Positions 36,008 through 45,210 of a DNA stretch of 64,000 nt are shown here, one piece after another; position 1 is the first letter of the stretch, and the number at the start of each line of letters is the position of its first letter. The notes under the pieces were generated by a model. That model was not told the DNA's origin, did not search any database, and was given only the letters and a program-made list of their open reading frames with translations. The stretch comes from B16-G9 sp964400655 (lineage in GTDB: Bacteria; Bacteroidota; Bacteroidia; Bacteroidales; F082), in NCBI GenBank assembly GCA_964400655.1, contig CAYNVN010000121.1, positions 28,772 to 92,771 on the forward strand. The letters are read 5' to 3'. The position numbers and the translations under genes are program-made.

Positions 36008-37516
36008 TTAACGTCGTCCGCCACGGTATCCGCCGCCACCGCCACGTGAACTTCCTGATGAGCCGCCCGACCTGCTTCCTCCTGAGAAGCCGCCTGAGCC
36101 AAAGGATGAAGAACCGGAACTTCTTGAGGGTGAGGAGTACGACCTGCTACCTGAAGAACTTCTGGTCCGGGTGGGACTACTGTAACTTTTTGTCCGGCTG
36201 GCGGCACTCCGTGTTGTAGTAGTACGCCGATGCGTGGTGGTTCTTACAGTCTTCCCTGTTCTGTTACCCGTAGCAGCCCCTCTTGTTCCGGTAATAGCAG
36301 GTCTTGCTGTATGGCTGTTTCTGTTTACAGTTGTTCTGGATGCAGGCCTTACATACTCCCTGCTCGAACGTGGCTGTTGCGAAGGCAAACTCCGGTAAGC
36401 TTTCGGTTTACTGTATCGTGGTTTTGCCTGTGCACGGTTTCCGGCCGGATTTCTTACGGTAGAAATCGAGTGTGGTTTTGAGTAAGTTCTGCCGCTTCTT
36501 GAAGAAACACTATTGCTTTGTCGTGTAGCAACATGTTGCCTGTTTACAGTTGGCTTAACATACCTTTTTGCACCGGCAGGTTTGGACTGCCCCTTGCTAA
36601 TGCGTTGTTTTTCTGCAGCGGGTTTTGCTTTTCGGGAAGTGGTTGCTCTTTGAGGTTTGTTCTGCGGGTTAACCCTAACAGAACCTGCAGGCCGCTGGCG
36701 GGCATTACCTTTGTCAATTTGCGATGCTTTTGCTCTTGCGCTCCTGCCGGCAAGTGTGCTGCCGGATGTTGTTCCGGTATTAGTAGAAATGCCTCCTGAA
36801 CGGGCTCCGCCCGGCACATCGGAACCGCCGGTTCTGCCGCCACCGTTTCCGCGTCCGCCACCCCTCGGACCGTAATGTACCGGATTACGATAACCATAAT
36901 CGGGGTAATAGGGGTAACCCGGATAGCCAGGATAGCCAGGATAGCCAGGGTAACCGTAATATCCGTCCCAATATCCGTCCCAGTAACCATTGTTATAACC
37001 ATGCCAGTAGCTTCCTCCCCAACCGTAATAAGGATAGCCATAATAAGGGTAGCCGTAATAAGGGTAGCCCCAACCATAGGAAGGGTATCCCCAACCGTAG
37101 CCCATTCCAAAACCAAAACCGAAACTTACGGAAACATCGGGACTACTACAGTAAGTGGTACCGCCATTGTCAAAATACTGGTCATCATTGTTGTCGTCGC
37201 TAAATTTACGTAAACGCGAAGCATAATCAATATCATAATAAGCATCATCATCAAGATAAACCGTATCTCCGGTTAATTCGGCGGTAAGGTTTTCGTACGA
37301 ACTGTTTGCCTGAGCCGGTTCAACACTACCTTCATAAACGGTTCCGCTTGCAGGTCTGGATTCTTTGGTGATGGTGTTTGCCCGAACAGGTTGTGTTTGA
37401 TCGCCGGGCGAATAGTAAACGTCATCATCGGGAGTATATCCTGTAGTGGCACACGAACTTAGAAAAAGAGCTGCCAAAAAAGATACAATTGTAATATTAA
37501 GTTTAAGTGTTCTCAT
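36008..37516 (-). CDS. Repeat-rich lipoprotein (GYP/YPYYGW and Ser-Gly-Arg low complexity)
   Basis: From ATG 37516 the protein has 502 residues and a lipoprotein signal (SFLAALFLSSC, lipid on C22). Three low-complexity zones follow an acidic N-terminal part. The first is a tyrosine/glycine zone with YPYYG repeats and four GYP triplets encoded by a 9-base tandem repeat near 36921-36950. Then comes a Lys/Arg/Ser/Pro-rich middle, and finally a Ser-Gly-Arg tail ending GGGGGYRGGRR. It is probably an envelope-attached structural protein, but I do not recognise a family. The strong bias produces several long but spurious frames on the other strand. It is divergent from proS. Confidence 0.75.
   Translation of the reverse strand: MRTLKLNITIVSFLAALFLSSCATTGYTPDDDVYYSPGDQTQPVRANTITKESRPASGTVYEGSVEPAQANSSYENLTAELTGDTVYLDDDAYYDIDYASRLRKFSDDNNDDQYFDNGGTTYCSSPDVSVSFGFGFGMGYGWGYPSYGWGYPYYGYPYYGYPYYGWGGSYWHGYNNGYWDGYWDGYYGYPGYPGYPGYPGYPYYPDYGYRNPVHYGPRGGGRGNGGGRTGGSDVPGGARSGGISTNTGTTSGSTLAGRSARAKASQIDKGNARQRPAGSVRVNPQNKPQRATTSRKAKPAAEKQRISKGQSKPAGAKRYVKPTVNRQHVATRQSNSVSSRSGRTYSKPHSISTVRNPAGNRAQAKPRYSKPKAYRSLPSQQPRSSREYVRPASRTTVNRNSHTARPAITGTRGAATGNRTGKTVRTTTHRRTTTTRSAASRTKSYSSPTRTRSSSGSRSYSSPSRSSGSSSFGSGGFSGGSRSGGSSGSSRGGGGGYRGGRR
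36921..36950. repeat. 9-base tandem repeat coding Tyr-Pro-Gly
   Basis: About three copies of a GGATAGCCA unit plus flanking variants encode successive YPG triplets in the lipoprotein. Such an in-frame repeat can change length without frameshift. Confidence 0.6.
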
Positions 37517-37550
37517 AATTATTTGGTATTGTGCATTAACAAACATTGCG

Positions 37551-37558
37551 TATTTTTG
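37551..37558 (+). promoter_or_regulatory. -7 promoter box (TATTTTTG) for proS
   Basis: An exact TAnnTTTG match with a TTG 19 bases upstream as a -33 candidate. It lies 43 bases before the chosen start and downstream of the longest in-frame start at 37446, which is therefore ruled out. Confidence 0.65.
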
Positions 37559-37601
37559 CGCCTCAGTTAAAAATTTGCAAATATTATACCAAAAACAGGA
37601 T

Positions 37602-39074
37602 ATGGCTAAACAAATTACAAAAAGGAGCGAAAATTATTCCCAATGGTACAACGATCTGGTGGTTAAAGCCGATCTCGCCGAAAACTCAGCCGTACGCGGC
37701 TCAATGGTTATTAAACCATATGGATATGCTATTTGGGAGAAGATGCAATCGGTACTTGATAAAATGTTTAAGGATACAGGACATCAAAATGCTTATTTTC
37801 CGTTGTTTATCCCCAAATCGTTTTTCAGCAAAGAGGCCGATCATGTGGAAGGATTTGCCAAAGAGTGTGCTGTGGTTACTCATTATCGTTTAAAAAACGA
37901 TGAAAAAACCGGTAAAGTGATTGTTGACCCTGATGCCAAGTTAGAAGAGGAGTTAATTGTACGGCCTACCTCCGAAACAATCATTTGGGACACTTACAGC
38001 CGTTGGGTACAGTCGTATCGCGATTTGCCGCTGTTGATTAACCAGTGGGCCAACGTGGTGAGATGGGAAATGCGAACCCGCCTGTTTTTGCGCACTGCCG
38101 AGTTTTTGTGGCAGGAGGGCCATACCGCTCATGCAACCGAGCAGGAAGCCGTTGAAGAAGCAGAAAGAATGATGAACGTTTATGCCGACTTTGTGGAAGG
38201 CTGGCTTGCCGTTCCGGTAATGAAAGGAGTAAAATCGCCAAACGAGCGTTTTGCCGGGGCGGTTGAAACCTATTGCATAGAAGCCATGATGCAGGACGGC
38301 AAAGCACTTCAGGCCGGTACGTCACACTTTTTAGGACAAAATTTTGCCAAAGCTTTTGATGTTCAGTTTTTGAGTAAAGAAAACAAACTGGAATATGTGT
38401 GGGCTACTTCGTGGGGAGTATCCACACGGCTTATTGGTGCATTGATTATGTCGCACAGCGATGATAACGGTCTGGTATTACCACCGAAACTGGCACCCAT
38501 TCAGGTTGTTATTGTGCCCATTTACCGTAAACCGGAACAGTTGGCAGCCATCACCGAAAAGGCCGATGAAATTATCAGCGAATTAAAAGCCAAAGGTATT
38601 TCGGTGAAATTTGACGACAGAGATACCTATAAGCCCGGATATAAATTTGCCGAATGGGAGATGAAAGGTGTTCCGGTACGACTGGCAATAGGACCGCGCG
38701 ACCTTGAAAACGGTACGGTGGAAGTTGCCCGTAGGGATACCCTGGAAAAAGAGGTGCTACAAATGACAGGTATTGCTGAAAAAATTGATCATTTACTGGA
38801 TAAAATTCAGGATAACATTTATCAAAAAGCACTTTCGTTCCGCGAGGAGGTTACCTCTTCAGCTGATACCTGGGATGAGTTTAAGGAAAAAATTGAAAAA
38901 GGCGGATTTGTATGGGCTCACTGGGACGGCACCCCCGAAACCGAACAAAAAATCAAAGAAGAAACCAAAGCCACCATTCGCCTGATACCCATCGACGGAC
39001 AAAAAGAGGCCGGAAAATGTATCTATTCAGGTGAACCCTCCCAACAAAGGGTTGTGTTTGCCAGAGCCTATTAG
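37602..39074 (+). CDS. proS: Prolyl-tRNA synthetase (archaeal/eukaryotic-like type)
   Basis: ProS charges tRNA-Pro with proline. The 490-residue protein starts at MAKQITKRSENYSQWYND. It has the class II core: motif 1 around RGSMVIKPYGYAIWE, motif 2 WEMRTRLFLRTAEFLWQEGHTAH, and motif 3 GALIMSHSDDNGLVLPP with its late arginine before it. An anticodon-binding domain and the C-terminal ProRS domain ending in ARAY follow. There is no editing INS insertion between motifs 2 and 3, so it is the eukaryote/archaea-like type found in many Bacteroidota. The in-frame extension upstream to 37446 would overlap the lipoprotein gene and precede the promoter. Confidence 0.95.
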   Translation: MAKQITKRSENYSQWYNDLVVKADLAENSAVRGSMVIKPYGYAIWEKMQSVLDKMFKDTGHQNAYFPLFIPKSFFSKEADHVEGFAKECAVVTHYRLKNDEKTGKVIVDPDAKLEEELIVRPTSETIIWDTYSRWVQSYRDLPLLINQWANVVRWEMRTRLFLRTAEFLWQEGHTAHATEQEAVEEAERMMNVYADFVEGWLAVPVMKGVKSPNERFAGAVETYCIEAMMQDGKALQAGTSHFLGQNFAKAFDVQFLSKENKLEYVWATSWGVSTRLIGALIMSHSDDNGLVLPPKLAPIQVVIVPIYRKPEQLAAITEKADEIISELKAKGISVKFDDRDTYKPGYKFAEWEMKGVPVRLAIGPRDLENGTVEVARRDTLEKEVLQMTGIAEKIDHLLDKIQDNIYQKALSFREEVTSSADTWDEFKEKIEKGGFVWAHWDGTPETEQKIKEETKATIRLIPIDGQKEAGKCIYSGEPSQQRVVFARAY

Positions 39075-39095
39075 GTTATAAAACTTTGAAAAGAT

Positions 39096-39147
39096 AAAAA
39101 ACACACCGTCACATTCCGGAAAAAATACCGGGAGAGGGTGTGTTTTT
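39096..39147 (+). terminator. Intrinsic terminator after proS
   Basis: A stem of at least 11 bp (AAAAACACACC with GGTGTGTTTTT) is followed by TATTTTTT, 22 bases after the stop codon. The loop contains a second, smaller hairpin around CCGGAAAAAATACCGG. Confidence 0.85.
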
Positions 39148-39252
39148 ATTTTTTACCGGCTTAACAACGGTTGACAAAAAATAAAAACGTTTTTGAACTA
39201 CATACCGTAATAACCAAATGTTTGTTATTTTTATCCGATAAATATTTTGGTT

Positions 39253-40326
39253 ATGATCAACAAGAAAATTCTCATCATTTACCCTGAGGTTCACGAAACG
39301 AAAATTGCCGTTTACCGTAACAATGAGCCTGTTTTTTTAAAAACCATTCGCCATTCGGAAGAGGAGTTAAAACCTTTTAAAAAGGTAACCGACCAAAGTG
39401 ATTTTCGCATGCAGCTGATTATGAACGAGCTCGAAAGAAACAACATTGACCTTTCGGATGTGGAGATGGTAATGGGGCGAAGCGGTCTGGTAAAACCGGT
39501 TTCGCAGGGGGTTTACCATATTAATGACGATATGGTTCGCGACCTGGAAACAGGAATAATGGGAATACACGCCACCAATCTGGGTGGAATCATTGCTTTT
39601 CATATTGCCGGCAAACTGGGTGTGAATGCCTATATGGTAAATCCCGTGGTGGTTGACGAACTTTCGGATGTGGCAAGGGTTACCGGCCATCCGGAATTCG
39701 ACAGGAAGTCGATTTTTCACGCATTGAATCACAAACATGTGGCCTGCAAATATGCCAAATCGCGTAACCAGAAATATGAAGACCTAAACCTTATCGTATG
39801 CCACATCGGTAGCGGCGGCATTTCCATTGGTGCGCATCAAAAAGGACGGGTGGTGGATGTTAATCAGGCGTTCGACGGGGGCGGCCCTTTTTCCATAACC
39901 CGCACCGGAACCCTTCCCATGGGGCAGTTGGTGGAATACTGCTTTAGCGGAGAACACTCAAAAGAGGAGGTGTTAAAAATGATACGCGAAGAGGGCGGTT
40001 ATAAAGCCTATCTGGGAACCGATAATTTGCAAAAGATAAACAGGCTGATTGCCGAAGGCGATGAAAAAGCAAGATTTATTTCGTATGCGCTGTCGTATCA
40101 GGTTGCCAAAGAGATAGCCTCCCATTATGCCACACTCGAAGGGGAGGTGGATGCCATCATACTAACGGGATTGATATTCGACAGCGAGCGTTTTTTGGAA
40201 AATGTTAAACGCCGCATCAGCAAAATTGCACCCATTGCGCTCTATCCGTCGGTTAACGACTTTGAAGCACTGGCGGTATTTGCCACCCGTGTACTTAGAA
40301 ATGAAATTCAGGTTAAAGAGTATTAG
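39253..40326 (+). CDS. buk: Butyrate kinase
   Basis: This enzyme interconverts butyryl phosphate and butyrate with ATP, the last step of one fermentation route to butyrate or of branched-chain acid metabolism. The 357-residue ASKHA-fold protein has HIGSGGISIGAHQKGRVVDV, FDGGGPFSITRTGTLPMGQL and ILTGLIFDSERF, all standard in Buk. The start ATG 39253 is preferred over TTG 39247. No phosphotransbutyrylase gene is adjacent, so the partner lies elsewhere. The next gene overlaps its last 26 bases. Confidence 0.93.
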   Translation: MINKKILIIYPEVHETKIAVYRNNEPVFLKTIRHSEEELKPFKKVTDQSDFRMQLIMNELERNNIDLSDVEMVMGRSGLVKPVSQGVYHINDDMVRDLETGIMGIHATNLGGIIAFHIAGKLGVNAYMVNPVVVDELSDVARVTGHPEFDRKSIFHALNHKHVACKYAKSRNQKYEDLNLIVCHIGSGGISIGAHQKGRVVDVNQAFDGGGPFSITRTGTLPMGQLVEYCFSGEHSKEEVLKMIREEGGYKAYLGTDNLQKINRLIAEGDEKARFISYALSYQVAKEIASHYATLEGEVDAIILTGLIFDSERFLENVKRRISKIAPIALYPSVNDFEALAVFATRVLRNEIQVKEY

Positions 40327-42766
40327 CTTAAAAACCGGTACCATTAAAATTGTTCTCAACATATTAAAGCTCGCACTGTTTACAGCTGTATTTATTGTTT
40401 CCGGCGGGCAAAATGTCTTTTCGCAAACCTTTTTTAATAATCTGGAACAGAACGATTCGCCTGACAGGTGGATAGGCACTAACATTGATAGTGCTTTTTC
40501 CCGCTCGGGCCGGTACGCTTCCGTTACCGATTCGGCCCGGCCATACGGATTGGGAGTGGAAATGGCTTTCCCCGACGAGGTTAAAAATAAAAACATCAAT
40601 CTGTTAATAAACGGATATGTACTTGCCGAAAGCATTTCGCCGGATGCACATTATGTAATTACCATTGAAAACAAAGGCGAAACTGCATTTTGGAAAGGTG
40701 TTCCGCTGTCAAAACTGATTACTACCGAAAACCGGTGGTTCGGTTTTGCCGATACCGTTAAGGTTCCCGCAAACCTCACAAAGTCGGGGAAATTGAAAAC
40801 CTATCTTTGGAATGCCGGCAGAAAGAGCAACATTTATATTGACGATTTAAGCATCGCGTTTGAACCTGTTGGCAACCCGTCGTATTTGGCGGATGTTGAT
40901 ACAATGCCGGAACAAAACAGCCGTTCGGGTCGAAAAAAGTTATTTGAGAACGGTTTTTATACAATCTGGACACAGGACAATACCGGTTTCAGCATTACCG
41001 ACACTTCGGGCAGGGAGATTGTTCCTTATGTAATTTCTTTTTTTAATGAAAAACTAAAAGGAGATATACGCACCGGAACACTGCTATTCGCATATGCAGC
41101 AACAACCCAAAAAAACGGCAACCATATATTAACATTTAAAACGGGCGATAAAACAAAAAAGGCAGTCCTCCGGTTGATTTGTACCAATGATTCGCCTGAA
41201 ATATCTGTTCGTCTGCAACAAAAATTTAAAAAGGAGACGGAAGTTTTCCGCAATGCTTTGCTTGTAAAAACCGGCGTACCCTTAAAAGAGGTTTATCGTT
41301 CCAACCGAAAATCGGATATCTGTGAGTTTAAAACCGAATACTGGCTGGATAAGCAGGGATTCACCGCCGGCAACGACACGGTTTCAGTAATGTTGTATCA
41401 TGCTCCCCACATCTCTTCCATCCAGTTTGACAGGTTAAAAAATCTCGCCGTAGTTAATATTGATTACGAAAAAGACCACCCCTACTTACGGTTTCCGTTA
41501 AATGCCGACACTTTTGATTTAAAGATTGACCGGTCAACATCAATATATAAAAGAGGTGACATATTAACATCATCTTTTAAATTAACCGTTGGTATTAAGC
41601 CTGTTCATCTGCCGCGTTTTATGAAAAACCCCGCCGGATATGAGGCTGCCTATATATGGACCGAACATGCCGACTGGGGGGATATCAGAACCCACCGTGC
41701 CACATATTTCGGTTCGGAGAAAATAACCGATGCCGACAGTGCTGTGGGAGGATTTGTTAAATACCGTATTCCCGTTACCAAAAGTGTTTTTTACGATAAC
41801 CCCGACAGCATAAGAAACACCACAGCTTCAGCCGGTTTATTCACCTCTTTGGAGTCATCGATAAAAACCGATACCTCTTTTCGTGATTTTTTGTTTCAGA
41901 TATACAAAAAAGGCAGCGAAATATGCCTGCACACACCCGAGCAGTACACAACAACCCCCGAAAGATTGCAGGATGCGCTGGAATATATGAAAGAGCATTT
42001 TCATTCGCCCACGTGGATTGATCACGGTTACAATAACCTGCCCGAAAACAATCGTGAGGATTTTGTTTGTTCGGGGGTTGATAATTTTGCGTCGGATTTA
42101 TGGAAAAAATACGGAATTAAATATTTTTGGAATCCCTGGTATGAAGATTTTGAAGCCTTTAAGAACTGGGGGTTTTTTGGTTCCATCGAAAATTTTTACA
42201 GGGGTTTTGGCGATTTTATGCCCGAACCCGATTTTTGGCTTCATCCCACACGTACCGCCGGTTTTTATCATTGGCCCACTTATAGTGTACTTTACATTGA
42301 AACGGAGGGGTTGTGGGATTACTATTTTTCAAAACACCAGCTGAATTTGTTTGTTTCCGACTGGGGCGTTGAGATAAATCATTGCTATCCGGCATGGACT
42401 TTACCGGGAAAAGGTTTTTGGAAATTTGCATCCGACAGCACCATTGCAGCAATGGACGGATTTAACCGTACCCTTGGCCGTATGGCCCGTTTAAGAGATA
42501 AGGGCGTTTTAAATGTTACCACCGTCGAAGATTTTATTAATTACAGGCTGTCCGTCGAAAATGTTTCATACACCGTACTTCCCGACGGGCGAATAAAAAT
42601 TACCAACAACTCCGGCCGTATTATTAAGGGGCTTTCGTTTGCGGTTAAAGCCCGGTTTGTTTTGGTAAACGGATTAAAACCCTTTCAAAAACAGGTAGAT
42701 GACGATCTTGTTTTTTGGTTTGATTTGCCGGCAGGCAAAACAGCACTTATCAGGGTAACTGATTAA
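40301..42766 (+). CDS. Large secreted protein of unknown function, possible polysaccharide-deacetylase-like fold
   Basis: From ATG 40301, overlapping the end of butyrate kinase by 26 bases, the protein has 821 residues. A hydrophobic signal segment (LALFTAVFIVSGG) ends near VFSQ. The first 400 residues look like beta domains, possibly carbohydrate-binding. The C-terminal half contains SEICLHTPEQYTTTPERLQD and SPTWIDHGYNN, which could be metal-binding histidine motifs of a NodB-like barrel, then many aromatic residues (WYEDFEAFKNWGFF). I do not recognise a named family, and the deacetylase idea is weak. Its coupling to butyrate kinase is unexplained. Confidence 0.7.
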   Translation: MKFRLKSISLKTGTIKIVLNILKLALFTAVFIVSGGQNVFSQTFFNNLEQNDSPDRWIGTNIDSAFSRSGRYASVTDSARPYGLGVEMAFPDEVKNKNINLLINGYVLAESISPDAHYVITIENKGETAFWKGVPLSKLITTENRWFGFADTVKVPANLTKSGKLKTYLWNAGRKSNIYIDDLSIAFEPVGNPSYLADVDTMPEQNSRSGRKKLFENGFYTIWTQDNTGFSITDTSGREIVPYVISFFNEKLKGDIRTGTLLFAYAATTQKNGNHILTFKTGDKTKKAVLRLICTNDSPEISVRLQQKFKKETEVFRNALLVKTGVPLKEVYRSNRKSDICEFKTEYWLDKQGFTAGNDTVSVMLYHAPHISSIQFDRLKNLAVVNIDYEKDHPYLRFPLNADTFDLKIDRSTSIYKRGDILTSSFKLTVGIKPVHLPRFMKNPAGYEAAYIWTEHADWGDIRTHRATYFGSEKITDADSAVGGFVKYRIPVTKSVFYDNPDSIRNTTASAGLFTSLESSIKTDTSFRDFLFQIYKKGSEICLHTPEQYTTTPERLQDALEYMKEHFHSPTWIDHGYNNLPENNREDFVCSGVDNFASDLWKKYGIKYFWNPWYEDFEAFKNWGFFGSIENFYRGFGDFMPEPDFWLHPTRTAGFYHWPTYSVLYIETEGLWDYYFSKHQLNLFVSDWGVEINHCYPAWTLPGKGFWKFASDSTIAAMDGFNRTLGRMARLRDKGVLNVTTVEDFINYRLSVENVSYTVLPDGRIKITNNSGRIIKGLSFAVKARFVLVNGLKPFQKQVDDDLVFWFDLPAGKTALIRVTD

Positions 42767-42777
42767 ATTCAATGGCG

Positions 42778-45108
42778 TTACCCCAAAGCTCCTTCCATCG
42801 ATTTTTCCAGTTCGCGGGCATGCTTCAAAAATGTTTCCACGTTCATCTCCTTAAAGAAAAGCATACCGTGGGTAGCCCGCAGGCGGGGACTTTCGTTCTC
42901 ATAAAAGAAATTTTTCCCCAATAACAACTGAATGTTTTTAAGCTGCCCTATCCATATCTTTTCGGCCAGTGTACTGAATTTCCCGTCAAGCATGTAACTG
43001 GGGAAAGGTGCCTGTACCTGGCTCAGGTAGCAATCGGTAAAAGCACTGTCGAGTACCGAAAGCGAGTTGAGTGAAACCGGAACAAAATGAGTGGCTTCGG
43101 CAGGATGAAATTTAAACCACACATTCCGGTAACCGATAATTCTCAGATTGCTCAGGTCTTTTTCTTTACCCCAAAGCCTTACCGCTTCGGCAATGGCCTG
43201 CAACACTTTGTAATGGGTATCGGGACCGCTGCCTTCGGGGTCGAAAGCAAGCGTTATGGTTGTGGGCTGATATTTACGCAGTTCATCCAGTATGGGGATA
43301 ACATCCCTGTTTCTTTCGGGTTGTTCGGTAAAAATATCACCGGTATAAAACCCCAAACGCAGATGATTTACATTTTTAACCTGCACACCGAAATGAGCCC
43401 ATACCAGTTCTTCTTCAAACTCACGGATCATTCCTTTGAGTTTTTGTATGTCCGGCGGATTTTTTTCTCCGTCGTAACTGTTCTCCAGTTTGTGTATCAC
43501 TTCGTGGATTCGCTCTTTCAGCTCGTTGGTATGCTTAACGCCATACACCTCCACCAGATTACGGACCACACGATGACTTAAGCCTCTTGCCCGTTCCATG
43601 GGTTCGCCGGCGGCAACTTTGTTCAGGTAATGATAAACATCTTTATCCCTTTTTTTGGCATACCCTTCGCTGTAGAAGTCGGGAAAATGAACCATCTGGA
43701 TTTGGTCTTTCATTAAAAAATACAAAGTGTTTTTCAGGGTTTCAATCATAAAATGATTGGTAACCGCCGTAAAACCGGAGGTGAGTACCGTAAAATGAAA
43801 CCGGTTGGATGCTTCGCGCAACTGATGACTGATGTGGGGCATCAGTCCCAGCATAATATCGTCGTGATGCGGGCCCGTATGATAAAATATTTCGTTCTGA
43901 CGACGGGCCATTCCCGCCTCAAGTTTATGTTTAACGGAGTTTATTACCCGGGTTACCGTATCGACACCTACATTGGGAATAAGTTTGGTGTAGGGATTGT
44001 TTTTCAGATCCTCTTCGGTAATATGGTGTCCGTATTTTTCTAATGTAACACAAAGGTCAAGGATAGCCCGTTCGGTTTTTTCAAAAGTCCATTGGCCGGT
44101 AGTGTAGTAGCGGTCGACGGAGTCTTTTAAACCAACTGCTGCTCCCTTGGTTATATAAAACCTTGCATTGGGCAGTTTATGCAATGCAGAGGCCGGATAA
44201 AGATTTGACGGTTCTTTTTCGAGGGCATTTTTTACCACGTCGGCTTTGGCTTCACCGGCGGCAATAATAATGGCAACGGCATCTTTGTTATAAGTTATGG
44301 TTTCGAGACCAATGGTTATTACCAGCCGGTTGCGCGAAACATCAATGCCGCCAAGATCGCCGGCGGCCACTGCCTGGGTTTCAAAATTGGTTGCGGTAAG
44401 TCTTGTGTTTGAGTAATGGTCGGAACCGCGGGTATTAAAGGCAATATGACCGTCGGGGCCGATGCCTCCAAGGAAAAATCCGATCCCTCCTTTATCACGT
44501 ATCTTGTTTTCGTAATCGGAACACCAGCGGTCGATCAGATAGATCGATTCCTGTTGTTTTCGTTCAAAACTGTTTTGCGGTTCGCGAAAACGAAGGGAGA
44601 GGTCAATTTTAAGATCGGGAAATATTTCAGTAAACGACTTACCGCCCGACAGGGGTATGTCGTCGGAATTTATTAAAAGTGCTTTATCCCTGTCAAGTTT
44701 AAAGCCATCGATATAAAAATTGTTCACATAGTGATAAAAACTGTTGTGCTGCCACGAATGGATAGGATAAAATTCATCTATTTGAACAAAGTTCAACCCT
44801 TTTGTTTCGGGTTTTGACAAATGAGCGATACCGTGCTGATCAAAAATTTCGCGTGTTTTTTTATCTTCCCAGTTATTCAAAAAAAATTGTGTCCATTTAA
44901 TAAAATGTTCAGGGGTTTTGCCGGTTGGCAAACTAATTACACCTTCGGGGTTTTCGGCAATCCACTCAATAAAGCGTAAAGCGGTAAAAAGCCCCAGCTG
45001 CGGGAAATTGTCAACCATTATATAGGGCATGCGTGTTTGCATGGTTTTCATTCCGGAGTTTTGGTAAAAAACCTTTTCGACGGAAGAAAAATTTACATTA
45101 TCAATCAT
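42778..45108 (-). CDS. Glucosamine-6-phosphate deaminase domain fused to an LmbE/PIG-L deacetylase-like domain
   Basis: A 776-residue two-domain protein. Residues about 30-345 form a NagB-type isomerase domain with QIDEFYPI (D111, E112) and GGIGPDGHIAFN (214-225, H221), which converts glucosamine 6-phosphate to fructose 6-phosphate and ammonia. Residues about 395-650 form an LmbE/PIG-L-like domain with the zinc motif PHHDD (413-417), typical of enzymes that remove acetyl from N-acetylglucosamine derivatives. One protein might thus do both steps. Such fusions occur in Bacteroidota, but whether both halves are active here is not shown. It lies downstream of a SusC/SusD pair with a ROK regulator, behind a terminator. 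Confidence 0.85.
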   Translation of the reverse strand: MIDNVNFSSVEKVFYQNSGMKTMQTRMPYIMVDNFPQLGLFTALRFIEWIAENPEGVISLPTGKTPEHFIKWTQFFLNNWEDKKTREIFDQHGIAHLSKPETKGLNFVQIDEFYPIHSWQHNSFYHYVNNFYIDGFKLDRDKALLINSDDIPLSGGKSFTEIFPDLKIDLSLRFREPQNSFERKQQESIYLIDRWCSDYENKIRDKGGIGFFLGGIGPDGHIAFNTRGSDHYSNTRLTATNFETQAVAAGDLGGIDVSRNRLVITIGLETITYNKDAVAIIIAAGEAKADVVKNALEKEPSNLYPASALHKLPNARFYITKGAAVGLKDSVDRYYTTGQWTFEKTERAILDLCVTLEKYGHHITEEDLKNNPYTKLIPNVGVDTVTRVINSVKHKLEAGMARRQNEIFYHTGPHHDDIMLGLMPHISHQLREASNRFHFTVLTSGFTAVTNHFMIETLKNTLYFLMKDQIQMVHFPDFYSEGYAKKRDKDVYHYLNKVAAGEPMERARGLSHRVVRNLVEVYGVKHTNELKERIHEVIHKLENSYDGEKNPPDIQKLKGMIREFEEELVWAHFGVQVKNVNHLRLGFYTGDIFTEQPERNRDVIPILDELRKYQPTTITLAFDPEGSGPDTHYKVLQAIAEAVRLWGKEKDLSNLRIIGYRNVWFKFHPAEATHFVPVSLNSLSVLDSAFTDCYLSQVQAPFPSYMLDGKFSTLAEKIWIGQLKNIQLLLGKNFFYENESPRLRATHGMLFFKEMNVETFLKHARELEKSMEGALG

Positions 45109-45148
45109 TTTATCAATTTATTAACGGTTTAGCACGCGATATTAATTT

Positions 45149-45188
45149 AAAAAAGAGGCTGCCCTGCTTAAAAGCGTTGGGCAGCCTC
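45149..45188 (-). terminator. Intrinsic terminator between susD and the NagB-LmbE gene
   Basis: On the minus strand, a perfect 10-bp stem (GAGGCTGCCC with GGGCAGCCTC, 14-base loop) is followed by T6. It sits 22 bases after susD. It would end or attenuate the ROK-SusC-SusD transcript, reducing read-through into the NagB-LmbE gene. Confidence 0.9.
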
Positions 45189-45210
45189 GTAATCACTAAC
45201 CAAAAAATAA

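Noticed and set aside
36544..37213. Long open frames in other frames and on the opposite strand within the lipoprotein gene
   Set aside because: They mirror the low-complexity codon bias (repeats of Ile-Ala-Arg or Ile-Leu-Ala) and have no start or signal features.
37446..37601. 52-residue N-terminal extension of ProS
   Set aside because: It overlaps the divergent lipoprotein start, precedes a perfect -7 box and does not resemble ProRS; ATG 37602 gives the standard N-terminus.
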